Assembly (NCBI RefSeq): GCF_013409745.1 | Contig: NZ_JACCBH010000001.1 | Span: 1,054,001 to 1,118,000 of the forward strand | Length of the DNA stretch: 64,000 bases | Direction: 5' to 3' | Source: Microbacterium pseudoresistens | GTDB lineage: Bacteria; Actinomycetota; Actinomycetes; Actinomycetales; Microbacteriaceae | Part shown: positions 9,587-18,627 of the stretch, in pieces | Layout: each line of letters begins with the position of its first letter | How positions within the stretch are numbered: position 1 is the first letter of the stretch | The notes under the pieces: model-generated | Told to the model about the DNA's origin: nothing | What the model saw: only the letters and a program-made list of their open reading frames with translations | The model's database searches: none | Program-made: the position numbers and the translations under genes

Positions 9587-10740
9587 ACCGCGGATCCCGC
9601 TACGTCGCCGGCACCGAAGGCGCTCCCCCGCTGCCCCCGCCCGGCGGCTATCGCGGCGCACGCCGGGTCGCGCCGACGACGCCGCCGGTCGCGCCCCCGG
9701 CATCCGGCGCTCCGACAGCTCCTGCGCCCCCGCCGTCTGCCCCGCCCGCCGCCTGGCCTCTTGCGGATCACCACGCCCCCGAAGCCGCCGCGCCGCGGGA
9801 GCGCTCGGCGCACACCGGGGCAATGGGATGGATCGCGATCGGCGCAGCGACCGTGTTCGCCCTCATCCTGCTCGTGACCCTCGCCAGCGGGGCGGTCGGC
9901 GCGCTGTACGGCACGACGCTGCTCGTGCTGCAGCTGCTCGTGCTCGTCGCCGTCGTGGCCGCCCTGTGCACGGCACGAGGGCGACTGCTCGGGGCGGCCG
10001 CGCTCGCCGTCGCGCTCGTGTTCAACGTCGCCACGCTCGGCGGGGTGGGCGCCGTGGGCGCGGAAGCGCTGGGCGCCTATGACGGTCAGAAGAGCGACGA
10101 GCAGAAGTTCTGGGAGGCCTACCCCGGCATCAAGGACGACGATCCGGGTCAGGCGCTGTACCAGCCGTCGCTGGAGGATGTGCGCGCCGAGGCCGAGGCG
10201 ACGCTCGCCGCCGTGCGCCAACGGCTCACCGCCGAGTACGGCATCCAGTGGGTGGCGGTGGGCGACGAGGTGCTGCGCCCCGAGCGCAACGGCTACGGCG
10301 GGGAGTCGATGCTGCAGCAGTACACGTCGGCGTCGTGGGCCTCGACCGAGCCGATCACCGGGTACACGCGCAAGCTCGCGGTGATGCACACGATCGAAGA
10401 CGTGCTCTGGGAGCGCGGCTGGGAAGGCATGTGGGCGTTCAACGACCCGCGCTCGGGGATCGATCCGTCGATCATCCAGAAGATGTACGGCGGCGACCGG
10501 CCCGAGAACCAGGTGAACTGGGAGTGGTACGCCGAGCTGTGGCCCGATCCGGGCCTGTTCTACGCCGACATCGTCGACCTCGCCAACGACGGCACCGGCC
10601 AGTACCGCGCCTCGCGCGAGGCGACGAGCGCTCGCACGGGCGAGCCTCTGGAGGGGCTGCAGCTCGTCGTGATCGCCGGTGAACTGCTCAGCGCCGACGA
10701 CGCCGCAGCCTATGAAGACGCGCTGAAGCGCTATCCTTGA
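9580..10740 (+). CDS. Proline-rich multi-pass membrane protein of unknown function
   Basis: Last gene of the MoxR operon, overlapping its neighbour by 7 bases. Residues 1-80 are Pro/Ala rich and disordered. Three hydrophobic helices follow between about residues 83 and 165, then a soluble C-terminal domain of some 220 residues with many Trp and Tyr (VNWEWYAELWPDPG, WERGWEGMWAFNDP). I do not recognise that domain. Operon membership suggests a partner or substrate of the MoxR-VWA complex. Confidence 0.75.
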   Translation: MVDRGSRYVAGTEGAPPLPPPGGYRGARRVAPTTPPVAPPASGAPTAPAPPPSAPPAAWPLADHHAPEAAAPRERSAHTGAMGWIAIGAATVFALILLVTLASGAVGALYGTTLLVLQLLVLVAVVAALCTARGRLLGAAALAVALVFNVATLGGVGAVGAEALGAYDGQKSDEQKFWEAYPGIKDDDPGQALYQPSLEDVRAEAEATLAAVRQRLTAEYGIQWVAVGDEVLRPERNGYGGESMLQQYTSASWASTEPITGYTRKLAVMHTIEDVLWERGWEGMWAFNDPRSGIDPSIIQKMYGGDRPENQVNWEWYAELWPDPGLFYADIVDLANDGTGQYRASREATSARTGEPLEGLQLVVIAGELLSADDAAAYEDALKRYP

Positions 10741-10819
10741 TCCCATCCCTCGAATATTTGTTTGACCTCAGTATAAGTAGGCTTGTTGTTCGTTCGTTCT
10801 TTTGTACTAGACTGGGGGC

Positions 10820-11447
10820 ATGGAAGCGCTCGAGAGCATCGAACAGGATCCGCGGGTGGTGGTGCTGGACGAATGGGTCGCGGTGCGGCGGCGGATCGCG
10901 ATGCTGGAGGCTCCTGACCCTCGACCCGGCACCCGTCCACGGCGAGCCGGTGGAGGGGATCCGGGCGCGCATCCAGGTCACGATCGCCGCGACCACGCTG
11001 GCGGGGCTGGACGATGAACCGGCCGAGCTCGACGGGCACGGGCCACTGGATCCCGATATCGCCCGACGCCTCGCGGGGCGTGAGACCGGATGGACGAGGA
11101 TGTTCCTCACCAGCACCGGCACGATCCACCGCACCGACACGTACTCGCCGACGGTGGGTATGCGACGGTTCCTGCAGGCACGAGACCGGCACTGCCGGTT
11201 CCCGGGTTGCCGCATCCCCGCGGTGCGCTGCGAGATCGACCACAACCAGGATCACGCGCGCGGCGGCCCGACCAGCACCGACAATCTCAGTCACTTCTGT
11301 CACGGGCACCACGTCCTCAAACACCCCGATATCCCCGACATCGCACGGTGGACCGCCCGTCCCCGATCCGACGGGAGCATCGCCTGGACCAGCCCCCACG
11401 GACGCGTCTACACCGACCCCGCGCCGCCACGCGTCATGTTCACATGA
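10820..11447 (+). pseudogene. DUF222/HNH endonuclease remnant, internal deletion and frameshift
   Basis: The expected start MEALESIEQDPRVVVLDEW is at 10820 in one frame. It continues to about 10910 (RRRIAMLEA), after which the match switches to another frame that carries TLDPAPVHGEPVEG and a complete HNH region: CRFPGC, then CEIDHNQDHARGG, then HFCHGHHVLKH, with the Cys and His residues intact. Intact actinobacterial DUF222-HNH proteins are about 400-500 residues; here only about 200 remain, so most of the DUF222 part has been deleted. These genes are multi-copy in Microbacteriaceae. The AT-rich leader at 10750-10815 probably still holds the old promoter. Confidence 0.8.
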
Positions 11448-11475
11448 CGCCCATGCGCCGGTCTAGAGTGAGCCC

Positions 11476-12210
11476 GTGACCACCTCCGTCGCCGAGATGC
11501 GCTCTGGCCGCGCGCAGCGCTCCTCCAGCACGCTCATCTGGGGCTCCGCGCGACTGTTCGCCGCCGTCCTCATCCTCGCCGCGATCGTCACTCAGCTGTC
11601 GTTGTCGATCCGCAATGCGCTCGCCGCGACGACCCCGCACGCGAGCCACCTCCCGACCGTGCTGGCGAACTTCTTCAGCTACTTCACGATCCTCTCTAAC
11701 GTGTTCGCCATCGTGGCACTCGCCATCGGCGGCATCTGGATGCTCGCCCGCGCCCGCGACGCACGGCCCGAACCGCGGTGGCTGGGTGTGCTCATGGCGT
11801 GCGTGGCCACCTACATGATCACGACCGGCATCGTCTACAACCTGCTGCTGCGCGGCATCTCGCAGGTGGGCATCTCGGCCCCGTGGGTCAATGAGGTGCT
11901 GCACGTCGTGGGGCCGCTCATCCTGCTGCTCGACGTGCTGTTCGCCCCGGCGCGGCGGCGCCTCGGCTGGCCGACCGTGCTCACCATCGCCGCCGTCCCG
12001 ATCGTCTGGGCCGTCTACACGCTCCTGCGCGCGAACCTCATCGTCTCCCCCGTGACCGGGACGCCGTGGTGGTACCCGTACCCCTTCCTCGACCCGCATC
12101 AGGTGCCCGGCGGCTACCTCGGCGTGGCCGGCTACATCGCGGGAATCGCCGCGGCAATCCTCGCGATCGGCGCCGGCGTCGTCGCCCTCTCCCGTCGCGC
12201 GCGCCGTTGA
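11476..12210 (+). CDS. Pr6Pr family membrane protein
   Basis: The 244-residue protein has about six hydrophobic helices and the family landmarks NFFSYFTILSN, TGIVYNLLLRGI, NEVLHVVGPL and PWWYPYPFLDPH. It is a full-length paralogue of the gene cut by the window's left edge, with high identity over the last 150 residues. The start is GTG at 11476. Eukaryotic relatives are FAR-17a/AIG1 hydrolase-like proteins; the bacterial role is unknown. The two copies, 11 kb apart in the same orientation, suggest duplication. Confidence 0.88.
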   Translation: MTTSVAEMRSGRAQRSSSTLIWGSARLFAAVLILAAIVTQLSLSIRNALAATTPHASHLPTVLANFFSYFTILSNVFAIVALAIGGIWMLARARDARPEPRWLGVLMACVATYMITTGIVYNLLLRGISQVGISAPWVNEVLHVVGPLILLLDVLFAPARRRLGWPTVLTIAAVPIVWAVYTLLRANLIVSPVTGTPWWYPYPFLDPHQVPGGYLGVAGYIAGIAAAILAIGAGVVALSRRARR

Positions 12211-12249
12211 TCCTGGACCCACCGGTCGCGGTGGTGACCACCCCGGTCG

Positions 12250-12357
12250 TTGAGCGAGGCCGCGCGCAGCGCGACCGAGACGAAACGCGGTGACCTCCGC
12301 CATATCGATCATGGACGCCGGTTCAAGCGTTTCATCACTTCGCTTCGCTTGCTCAGT
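12250..12357. repeat. REP-like imperfect inverted repeat
   Basis: The left arm (12250-12289, TTGAGCGAG ... GAGACGAAACGC) and right arm (12327-12357, GCGTTTCATCACTTCGC ... GCTCAG) are imperfect complements around a 38-base centre. The words GTTGAGCGAG and GAGACGAAACGC are typical of intergenic palindromes I know from Microbacteriaceae genomes. No gene is visible between the Pr6Pr stop and the lipoprotein start; this element fills most of that gap. Confidence 0.55.
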
Positions 12358-12488
12358 ACATCGCTCCGCCCCTCGCCGCCTCCGCAGGGCGACCGGGAGA
12401 GACACCGGCGGATCCAGGTTGAACGGACGGGTCATCGAACAAGGCAGTCGGACGAAACACCCGCATCCCGCGATCTAGGATCGGTGCC

Positions 12489-12964
12489 ATGCGCGTCCTG
12501 CGAACCTCCGTCGGCACTCTGGTGCTCGTGATCGCCCTCACCGGCTGCAGCGCTCCCGCGCCAGCGCCCTCACCCTCGCCGGATGCCGTGGAGATCGCAT
12601 CCGACGTCCTCGCCGAGTACACCGCGACCTGGACCGCGGTCTCGGGAGATGCCGGCGAAGCGCCGGAGCGCTTCTCCGAGATCGCCACGGGAGAGGCGCT
12701 CGACGAACTCCTCGTGGCCTCGGGACCTGGCGCGACCTGCGGATCGCGTGGAAGGGCGAGCTCGTAGAGGAGGTCGAGACCGCGGCATTCGACGACGGGA
12801 CGATTGCTATGACCTACTGCTCGGACTCCATGTCGTTCTGACCGTACGGGCTGCATGGGAGCGAGGTCGGCTTCGACGCCGGCCGTCATCGCTTCGATGC
12901 GACGCTCATCCACGACGGATCGGCCTGGCTGATGGCGGAGAAGACCCCGGCTGGCGACTGCTGA
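12489..12964 (+). pseudogene. Lipoprotein gene broken by a frameshift and an in-frame stop
   Basis: The N-terminus has a lipoprotein signal with lipobox LTGC at about residue 19. The frame runs well to LLVASG (near 12720), then the coherent protein continues one frame over as TWRDLRIAWKGELVEEVE and onward to CSDSMSF, where a TGA (12839-12841) interrupts. The same frame resumes with PYGLHGSEVGFDAGRH and ends GDC at 12964. Restoring one base near 12722 and reading the TGA as a sense codon would give a lipoprotein of about 158 residues. The family is not recognised. The roughly 180 bases to the next gene show no feature I can support. Confidence 0.65.
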
Positions 12965-13147
12965 TCCCCATCCTCACCCTCTGCCTCCCGACGCCAACGC
13001 TCGACCGTCGGAGGAGTTCACGGCTCACCGCGCAGAGCATCGTCCGGTGCCGCGAGTGGTCAGTCCTGCCGCGGAGATCACCGATCCAGAGCAGATCGCC
13101 TTTCCCATCGGTCAGGCCGGAGCAGACCCGTCGTTTCCTCGACCGTC

Positions 13148-14005
13148 TCACTCCCCCGTGCGCGCGGCGCTCCCGTAACCGACCGCGTCGAAGCTTCCGG
13201 CGCCCGGCCCGTCGAAGTATGCCGCGATGCTCTCGACAGTCCACTCGCCGCGAGCCATCGCTCCGATGCGCGGATGGGATATCACGCCGACCTCGTCATG
13301 ACTGCGGCGAACGATCTGACCCCGAAGTCGCGCAGAGCGATCGCTGACGAGATAGCAGACCGCCTCGGCAATGTCCTCGGGTCGAGCATGCCCATCATAG
13401 GGCGGGAGCTTCATCGGGGTGATGGCGAGGGGGGAGATCGCATTGACGCGGATCGGTCCGTCCCACAGCTCGAGTGCCCAGCCGTATGTCAGCGACGCCA
13501 CCGCGCCCTTGGTCGCGCCGTAGACCGACAGTCCGCTGCTGCCCAGATGAGTTCCCGACGTCACGTTCACGATGCTGCCGCCCTGAGGCTGGCGGAGCAT
13601 CTCACGGATTGCCGCGTGCCCGCAGTGGATGGTGGCGGCTATGTTGACCGACAGCATCCGATCGACCCAGTCGTCAGAGATCTCCCACGACGGGCCCTGC
13701 CAGAGAACGCCCGCGTTGTTGACCAGTCCATCGATCGACCCGAACTCTCCCACGCACTGCTGGACGAGCGATGCCGCTCCCGCGGGTTCGGCCACGGATG
13801 CCGTGTGCACGGAAACCGCCGGGCCGAGCGCCGCGATCTCCTTCGCTACTTCTGCAGCGGCGTCCGCATCGATGTCGTTGACCACGACAGACGCTCCGCG
13901 TTTCGCGAGAGCGAGCGCGTATGCGCGGCCGAGTCCGCGACCGGCTCCTGTCACGACGACCGCTTTCCGGTCCAACGTGATCCGTTCCGGTTCCTGCGTG
14001 CTCAT
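13148..14005 (-). CDS. SDR family NAD(P)-dependent oxidoreductase
   Basis: Classical short-chain dehydrogenase with the cofactor motif TGAGRGLG near residue 20, NNAG, a catalytic Ser in NVTSGTH and YGATK as the Tyr-x-x-x-Lys pair. The C-terminal 50 residues after GQIV replace the usual short end with a charged extension (SHPRIGAMARGEWTVESIAAYF), which resembles SDRs that act on CoA esters or sterol-like ketones. It is the last gene of the leftward operon running from 19699; its start overlaps the CMD gene stop by 4 bases. Likely job: oxidise an alcohol or reduce a ketone intermediate. Substrate unknown. Confidence 0.9.
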   Translation of the reverse strand: MSTQEPERITLDRKAVVVTGAGRGLGRAYALALAKRGASVVVNDIDADAAAEVAKEIAALGPAVSVHTASVAEPAGAASLVQQCVGEFGSIDGLVNNAGVLWQGPSWEISDDWVDRMLSVNIAATIHCGHAAIREMLRQPQGGSIVNVTSGTHLGSSGLSVYGATKGAVASLTYGWALELWDGPIRVNAISPLAITPMKLPPYDGHARPEDIAEAVCYLVSDRSARLRGQIVRRSHDEVGVISHPRIGAMARGEWTVESIAAYFDGPGAGSFDAVGYGSAARTGE

Positions 14006-14568
14006 CGGCCGACCTCCAGGGCGAAGACATTGTTGATGTGAGCGATCATCTGGTAGTAGCCAGCCACGACGACGAGGGCGAAAAGCCCCTGCTGGTCATG
14101 ACGATCGAGGATCGCGTTGTAGACGGGCTCAGGCACGACCCGCGAACCGATCATCGCCACCACGAAGTCATAGACTTCGCGGTCGGCGACATCCTCGAAG
14201 ACGGGTGCCGTCCGCAGCGTCTCGATCGTCACACGGGGCACGCCGGCCGCCGCGGCCAGACCTGCGTGCGCCGCCCATTCGACGTCGCTCGACATGAGGT
14301 GCGCGACCGTGAGTATCGCAACCTCCTTGAGCCGGTCGTCGATGCCGGATTCGAAGCGAGCGGCTCTGCCGAGTCGCTCGAGAGGACCCCCGACACCGGG
14401 ATGCAGCAGCATCGCGCGATACGGCCCGGAGAGCACGCCTTCGGCATCCGCGACCGAGAAGAACGATGCCTCGCTCTGCCGCGGACCGCCGACGATGAGA
14501 TCGTAGAGCTCCCTCTGCGATGCGCTGAGCACTTCGGGCCCGAAGCGCGGCAGTCTCATGTCAGTCAT
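14002..14568 (-). CDS. Carboxymuconolactone decarboxylase-like (CMD/AhpD fold) protein
   Basis: The 188-residue protein has the layout of CMD-family proteins in catabolic operons: LSASQRELYDLIVGGPR, HPGVGGPLERLGRAARF, then LKEVAILTVAHLMSSDVEWAAHAGLAAAAGV. The EWAAHAG segment keeps the Glu and His of the family but has no Cys pair, so peroxidase-type AhpD activity is unlikely. Start ATG at 14568 overlaps the flavoprotein stop by 8 bases. Such proteins often act on ring-cleavage or lactone intermediates, but no reaction can be assigned. Confidence 0.85.
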   Translation of the reverse strand: MTDMRLPRFGPEVLSASQRELYDLIVGGPRQSEASFFSVADAEGVLSGPYRAMLLHPGVGGPLERLGRAARFESGIDDRLKEVAILTVAHLMSSDVEWAAHAGLAAAAGVPRVTIETLRTAPVFEDVADREVYDFVVAMIGSRVVPEPVYNAILDRHDQQGLFALVVVAGYYQMIAHINNVFALEVGR

Positions 14569-15958
14569 TGTTCGGAACCTCCGCCGCCTCGCGGACGGCG
14601 TTGATCCCTGCGAGCCTTCCGAAGACGAGTCCCCGCAGGACCGAGGTGGCACCGGGGTACTTGCCGTAGTAGATGCCTGTGCACTCGCCTGCCGCGTAGA
14701 GTCCCCGCATCGGTGCGCCCTGCCCGTCGACGACGCGCGCATGCGCATCCGTGGCGACGCCTCCGTAGGTGAAGACGATGTCGACGATGAGCGGCACCCC
14801 GATGAACGGGGCCTCGACGATGGGACGCGCCCAGTTGGACTTCGGCGGGTCGAGACGCTCGGTCGCGCAGCCGTCGAGCCCCGTCGGATCATACGACCCA
14901 CCATCGGCGGGTGCGGCGTTGTTGAACTTCGCGATCGTTGCACGAAGCGCGTCCCGGTCGAGGCCCAGCGCGTCGGCGAGCTCCTCGATCGAAGCGGCCG
15001 TGACGGGCTTGCGGTCGGTCAACATGCCCCGCTCGATCCCGGGTACGCGATCGAACTCGGCGTCGCTGATGAGGAACGCACGCTGATTCGATCGTTCGAG
15101 GATCGCACGGCTGAGATCCTCGTAGTTCTCATCGGCTGTGCTCGCCCCCTCGTCGAAGAAGCGCTCGGCGTTCTCGTCCACGACGATCCCGTAGCCGAAG
15201 GTCATGACGGAGGCCTCGGACTGATCGCTGCGGCTGTCGACGGGTTCCCCGTGGAAGTTGGACCACTCGCCGCCGCGCGCCGCGCCCAGCTCGATGAGGC
15301 TCTCGACGACGTCGCCCGTGTTCAGGGCTCCGCCGGGAGCGATGGGATGCATGTCGCGCGCGTGCGGGCCGATGTGCTCGGCGAGCATCTCGGGGCTCCC
15401 CTCGAACCCGCCTGACGCGACGACGACGACGTCCGCGCTCAGCGGGACGGCGCCCGACTCGAACGTCAGCTCGTAGGCGTCCCCCACGGCACGAACGCCC
15501 GTGACCCGGTGCGAGTATCGGATCTCGACTCCGAGCTCCCGCGCGGCGGCGGTCAGCTGGCGCACGATCGACTCCCCGCCGCCGACGGGCATCATTCGAG
15601 GCCGGGAAGCCGTGACGAAGTAGGTCGGCCGCCGGTGGAACCGCACGCCGTGCCCCTGAACCCAGTCCATCGTCTCCGGCAACTCCTCCAGGAGGGCGTC
15701 GACGTAGTCGGCGTCAGTGCGTCCGTCCGAGAACGCGATCATGTCCTCGGCGAAGTTCTCGGCCGGCTCGTAGACGTCCTGCAGCCGCAGATAGGCATCC
15801 GTCCAGCGTGTGTTGCCCCCCGCCTCATTGTCGGGGGCGCGATCCAGCAGCACGACGGTGGTACCCGACCCGTTCGCGGCCGCGGTCTCCGCGGCTGCGA
15901 CTGCGGCGGACAGTCCCGCTGCACCCGCGCCGACGACGGCGACGACCCGGGCGCTCAC
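14561..15958 (-). CDS. FAD-dependent oxidoreductase, fumarate reductase/tricarballylate dehydrogenase-like
   Basis: A 465-residue flavoprotein with the FAD dinucleotide motif GAGAAGLSAA near residue 10, the second FAD element GGNTRWTDAYLR, and the C-terminal GGVATDAHARVVD ... GLYAAGECTG ... GLVFGRLAG of the fumarate-reductase/ketosteroid-dehydrogenase superfamily. The substrate-side segment YYGKYPGATSVLRG corresponds to the YPG element of TcuA-like dehydrogenases. It probably introduces or removes a C=C bond next to a carbonyl or carboxylate. No FMN-binding domain or signal peptide is seen. Its start overlaps the hydrolase stop by 4 bases. Confidence 0.88.
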   Translation of the reverse strand: MSARVVAVVGAGAAGLSAAVAAAETAAANGSGTTVVLLDRAPDNEAGGNTRWTDAYLRLQDVYEPAENFAEDMIAFSDGRTDADYVDALLEELPETMDWVQGHGVRFHRRPTYFVTASRPRMMPVGGGESIVRQLTAAARELGVEIRYSHRVTGVRAVGDAYELTFESGAVPLSADVVVVASGGFEGSPEMLAEHIGPHARDMHPIAPGGALNTGDVVESLIELGAARGGEWSNFHGEPVDSRSDQSEASVMTFGYGIVVDENAERFFDEGASTADENYEDLSRAILERSNQRAFLISDAEFDRVPGIERGMLTDRKPVTAASIEELADALGLDRDALRATIAKFNNAAPADGGSYDPTGLDGCATERLDPPKSNWARPIVEAPFIGVPLIVDIVFTYGGVATDAHARVVDGQGAPMRGLYAAGECTGIYYGKYPGATSVLRGLVFGRLAGINAVREAAEVPNND

Positions 15959-16824
15959 TGCGTCACCCCCGCTCCCGAACGCACGAGGTGTCGGCAGATG
16001 AGCTCGGACACCTCATCGGGGCGATCCAGGCTCGGTGCGTGACGAGCCGGCAGCGTGCCGACCGTGACGAGTCTGCTGATGCCCTCGAAGTTCTTCTCCC
16101 AGCCGGGCTCCAGGAGAGGGTCGTCGTCGCACCCGATGACCATCGTGGGCACGCGCACCTGCGCGAGGGCGGCCGGCCATGCGGCGGGTGCCGGGGCGGG
16201 CGGGCGCTGCAGTCCCGCGGGTGGCTTGATCGAGCCGACCATCATCGACTCGACGTGCCCCGGCGCGGCGACGTTGCGCATGCGGGCCTCGACGAACTCG
16301 TCGCGCCCGGGGAACTCACCGGCCATGTGCTCGAGCATCCGCTCGATGTCCGCTGCGGTTCCCTCGAAGCGCCCGAGCTCGGCGGCCCCGAACTCCGATC
16401 GCCACGGCCCGCCTGAGCCTGAGATCGACAGGACGCTGGCGAGCGGGATCGGGGCGCCGGACGAGACCGATGCGCGTAGCAGCAAGGAGCCCCCGAGCGA
16501 TGTGCCCGCTCCGTGCACCGATGTGCCATTGGGAAGGACAGCACGCACGAACGAGCCGAGGTGCTGGGCGCGATAGGCGTACATGGGCCGATCGAAGTGC
16601 ACCGTCTTGCTCGTTCCACCGAATCCGAGCATGTCGGGTGCGAGGACGTGGTAGTCCTCCGCGAGTCGCTCGATGACACTGCTCCACAGCGTCTCGGCGT
16701 CGGCTCCGTACCAGCCGTCATGGACGAGGAGGACCGTGCCTCCCGCCGGATTTCCGGCCTCGACGTAGGTGGTCGTCACTCCGTCGTGCGTGATCTCGCG
16801 ACGCGTGTAAGTGGCGCTGGACAT
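15955..16824 (-). CDS. Alpha/beta hydrolase
   Basis: Alpha/beta-fold hydrolase of 289 residues. The oxyanion-hole region is LLVHDGWYG (His-Asp-Gly), the nucleophile elbow is G-T-S-L-G (GAGTSLGG), an acid candidate is in IGCDDDPLLEPGW, and the His is in PARHAPSLDRPDEV. A Thr-Lys loop DMLGFGGTSK follows the usual meta-cleavage-hydrolase pattern. It is the first enzyme after the ABC importer genes, 52 bases downstream of the permease stop. Likely an esterase, lactonase or C-C hydrolase of the pathway; substrate not known. Confidence 0.88.
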   Translation of the reverse strand: MSSATYTRREITHDGVTTTYVEAGNPAGGTVLLVHDGWYGADAETLWSSVIERLAEDYHVLAPDMLGFGGTSKTVHFDRPMYAYRAQHLGSFVRAVLPNGTSVHGAGTSLGGSLLLRASVSSGAPIPLASVLSISGSGGPWRSEFGAAELGRFEGTAADIERMLEHMAGEFPGRDEFVEARMRNVAAPGHVESMMVGSIKPPAGLQRPPAPAPAAWPAALAQVRVPTMVIGCDDDPLLEPGWEKNFEGISRLVTVGTLPARHAPSLDRPDEVSELICRHLVRSGAGVTQ

Positions 16825-16876
16825 TCATCGCTCCTTGTTTCAGTGGGTGGTAACGGCTCAGCAGTGCGGGCGGAGC

Positions 16877-17734
16877 TCAGTCGTCCTGCCACGGCACGGC
16901 GATCTTGGCGAGTGCCGTGATCGCCGAGGAGCCGAGCCATCCGACGAGGCCGACGATCGCGAGGCCCACGAACATCAGCGGAACGTTCAGGATCTGCCAG
17001 GAGTGCCAGATCAGGTAGCCGACGCCGTCATCACCGCCGACGAACTCGGTCGACACGACGATAATGAGCGCCTGTCCGAACCCCAGCTTGAGGCCGCCGA
17101 TGACGGACGGGATCGCTGCGGGAAGGGTGATGCGGAACAGGCGCACGATGCGCGGCACCTGGAAGGCCGTCCCGACCTCGCGGTAGATCGCGGGACTGTA
17201 TGTGACGCCCGAGACCGTGTTGATCGACACCATGAAGAAGACGCCGAGCACGACCAGGGCGAGCATGCTCGTGTTGCCGATGCCGAAGAACATGATCATC
17301 AGCGGATACAGGGCGAGCTTGGGCAGCGGATAGATGCTGTTGATGAGAGGGCTCAGGGAGTAGCGCACCCATGGGATCAGTCCCATGAGCAGCCCCACTG
17401 CGAGTCCCGCGACCGAGCCCAGGAAGAAGCCGAGGAAGAGACGAGTGCCGGACTGAGCCATGTCTTCCAGCAGCGCCGCTCTCAGGACGGGGTCGACGAA
17501 CTGGTTCACGGCATCCACGAAGACCGTCGTCGGGGCGGGGAAGAAGCGCTCGTCGAGAACCCCCGAGCGGGAGAGGATCTCCCAGACCCCGAGCAGGAAG
17601 AGCGGGGTCAACGTCCCCCAAAGGATCTTCTTGGTGCGTTCACGCTTGCGGCGTCGGCGCAGGCGCTCCGCCATGCGGGCGGACGGCGCGAGGTCGGGGA
17701 GAGCGACGTCGCTCTCTTGAGTGAGCAGTGCCAC
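16877..17734 (-). CDS. ABC transporter permease, NitT/TauT type
   Basis: Inner-membrane permease of the nitrate/taurine/sulfonate/aminopyrimidine importer class. It has six predicted helices and the BPD motif region EVGTAFQVPRIVRLFRITLPAAIPSVIGGLK carried at about residues 190-220 (key part: LPAAIPSVIGGLK). I start it at GTG 17734, which follows AGGAAGGA; the frame extends further but into the ATPase gene. It works with the ATPase and the lipoprotein encoded upstream. It is 17 bases from the ATPase stop, so it is in the same operon. Confidence 0.92.
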   Translation of the reverse strand: MALLTQESDVALPDLAPSARMAERLRRRRKRERTKKILWGTLTPLFLLGVWEILSRSGVLDERFFPAPTTVFVDAVNQFVDPVLRAALLEDMAQSGTRLFLGFFLGSVAGLAVGLLMGLIPWVRYSLSPLINSIYPLPKLALYPLMIMFFGIGNTSMLALVVLGVFFMVSINTVSGVTYSPAIYREVGTAFQVPRIVRLFRITLPAAIPSVIGGLKLGFGQALIIVVSTEFVGGDDGVGYLIWHSWQILNVPLMFVGLAIVGLVGWLGSSAITALAKIAVPWQDD

Positions 17735-17751
17735 GGAAAGTCCTTCCTGAT

Positions 17752-18627
17752 TCAATCGAGCACTATGGTCGCGGTGGACAGGCTCGAGCCGACGGAACCG
17801 GCCACCGCCTGCCACAGCTCGACGACGAGCTCGCCGAACGCCTCGTCACGGCGCAACTCAGTGACATCCGTCGTGGTCTTGGGCGGGGTCTCTCGGACCA
17901 TCGCGATGCGACCGGGGCGTGCTGAGAGGACGATGACGCGGTCGGCGAGGGTGACCGCCTCCTCGATGTCGTGGGTGATGTAGACCACGGTCGAACGCGT
18001 CTCCGACCAGATCCGCAGCAGCTCCTGCTGCATGACGACCCGCGTCTGGGCGTCTAGCGCCGAAAGGGGCTCGTCCATCAGCAGGAGATGCGGCCTGGTC
18101 GCGAGTGCACGGGCGATCGAGACGCGCTGGCGCATCCCGCCCGACAGCTCGTGCGGATACGCGTTCTCGAAGCCCTGCAGCCCGACGAGCTCGAGCACCT
18201 CATCGGCTCTGCGGCTCTTCTCGGCCGAAGAGATGGCGAGCTTTGAGAGCCCCACCGCGGTGATGTTCTTCTTCACCGTGAGCCATGGAAGCGTCGACTC
18301 CATCTGAAAGACGGTCGCGCTCGGCAGTCTTCCGAGTTCTCCGTCGGAGTCCCCGGCGACGATGTCGACCGAGCCGTCGTAGACGGTGTCGAGACCCGCG
18401 AGGAGACGCAGGAGCGAGCTCTTGCCGCAGCCACTAGGACCGATAACGGCGATGACCTCGCCTTCTCGCACCTCGATGTCGATGCCGCGGAGAGCCTCGA
18501 CCTCCTTCCCCTTACGGCTGAGGAAGGTCTTGTTGACGTCGCGGATGGTCACCGCGACGTCAGCCCCCGCCGGGGCGGCCGCCGAAGCGGCCCCCCGAGT
18601 CGGGGCCGAATCAGCTGCCAGCGACAT
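17752..18627 (-). CDS. ABC transporter ATP-binding protein, NitT/TauT type
   Basis: ATPase subunit of the importer: Walker A GPSGCGKSS, Q-loop VFQMESTLPW, signature LSGGMRQR, Walker B LLLMDEP, D-loop SALD and switch His in THDIEEA. All catalytic elements are present. The start at ATG 18627 follows GGAG and lies 17 bases inside the end of the substrate-binding protein gene. An Ala-rich N-terminal extension of about 25 residues precedes the domain. Closest functional class by motif is SsuB/TauB. Confidence 0.93.
   Translation of the reverse strand: MSLAADSAPTRGAASAAAPAGADVAVTIRDVNKTFLSRKGKEVEALRGIDIEVREGEVIAVIGPSGCGKSSLLRLLAGLDTVYDGSVDIVAGDSDGELGRLPSATVFQMESTLPWLTVKKNITAVGLSKLAISSAEKSRRADEVLELVGLQGFENAYPHELSGGMRQRVSIARALATRPHLLLMDEPLSALDAQTRVVMQQELLRIWSETRSTVVYITHDIEEAVTLADRVIVLSARPGRIAMVRETPPKTTTDVTELRRDEAFGELVVELWQAVAGSVGSSLSTATIVLD

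Noticed and set aside
13274..14041. 255-residue open frame on the plus strand opposite the SDR gene
   Set aside because: Antisense shadow without recognisable features.
15540..15560. Whether the YPGATS tract of the FAD protein (14561-15958) is an ApbE flavinylation site
   Set aside because: It corresponds to the normal YPGGS substrate/FAD loop of TcuA-like enzymes and lacks the Ser/Thr before Gly-Ala-Thr.
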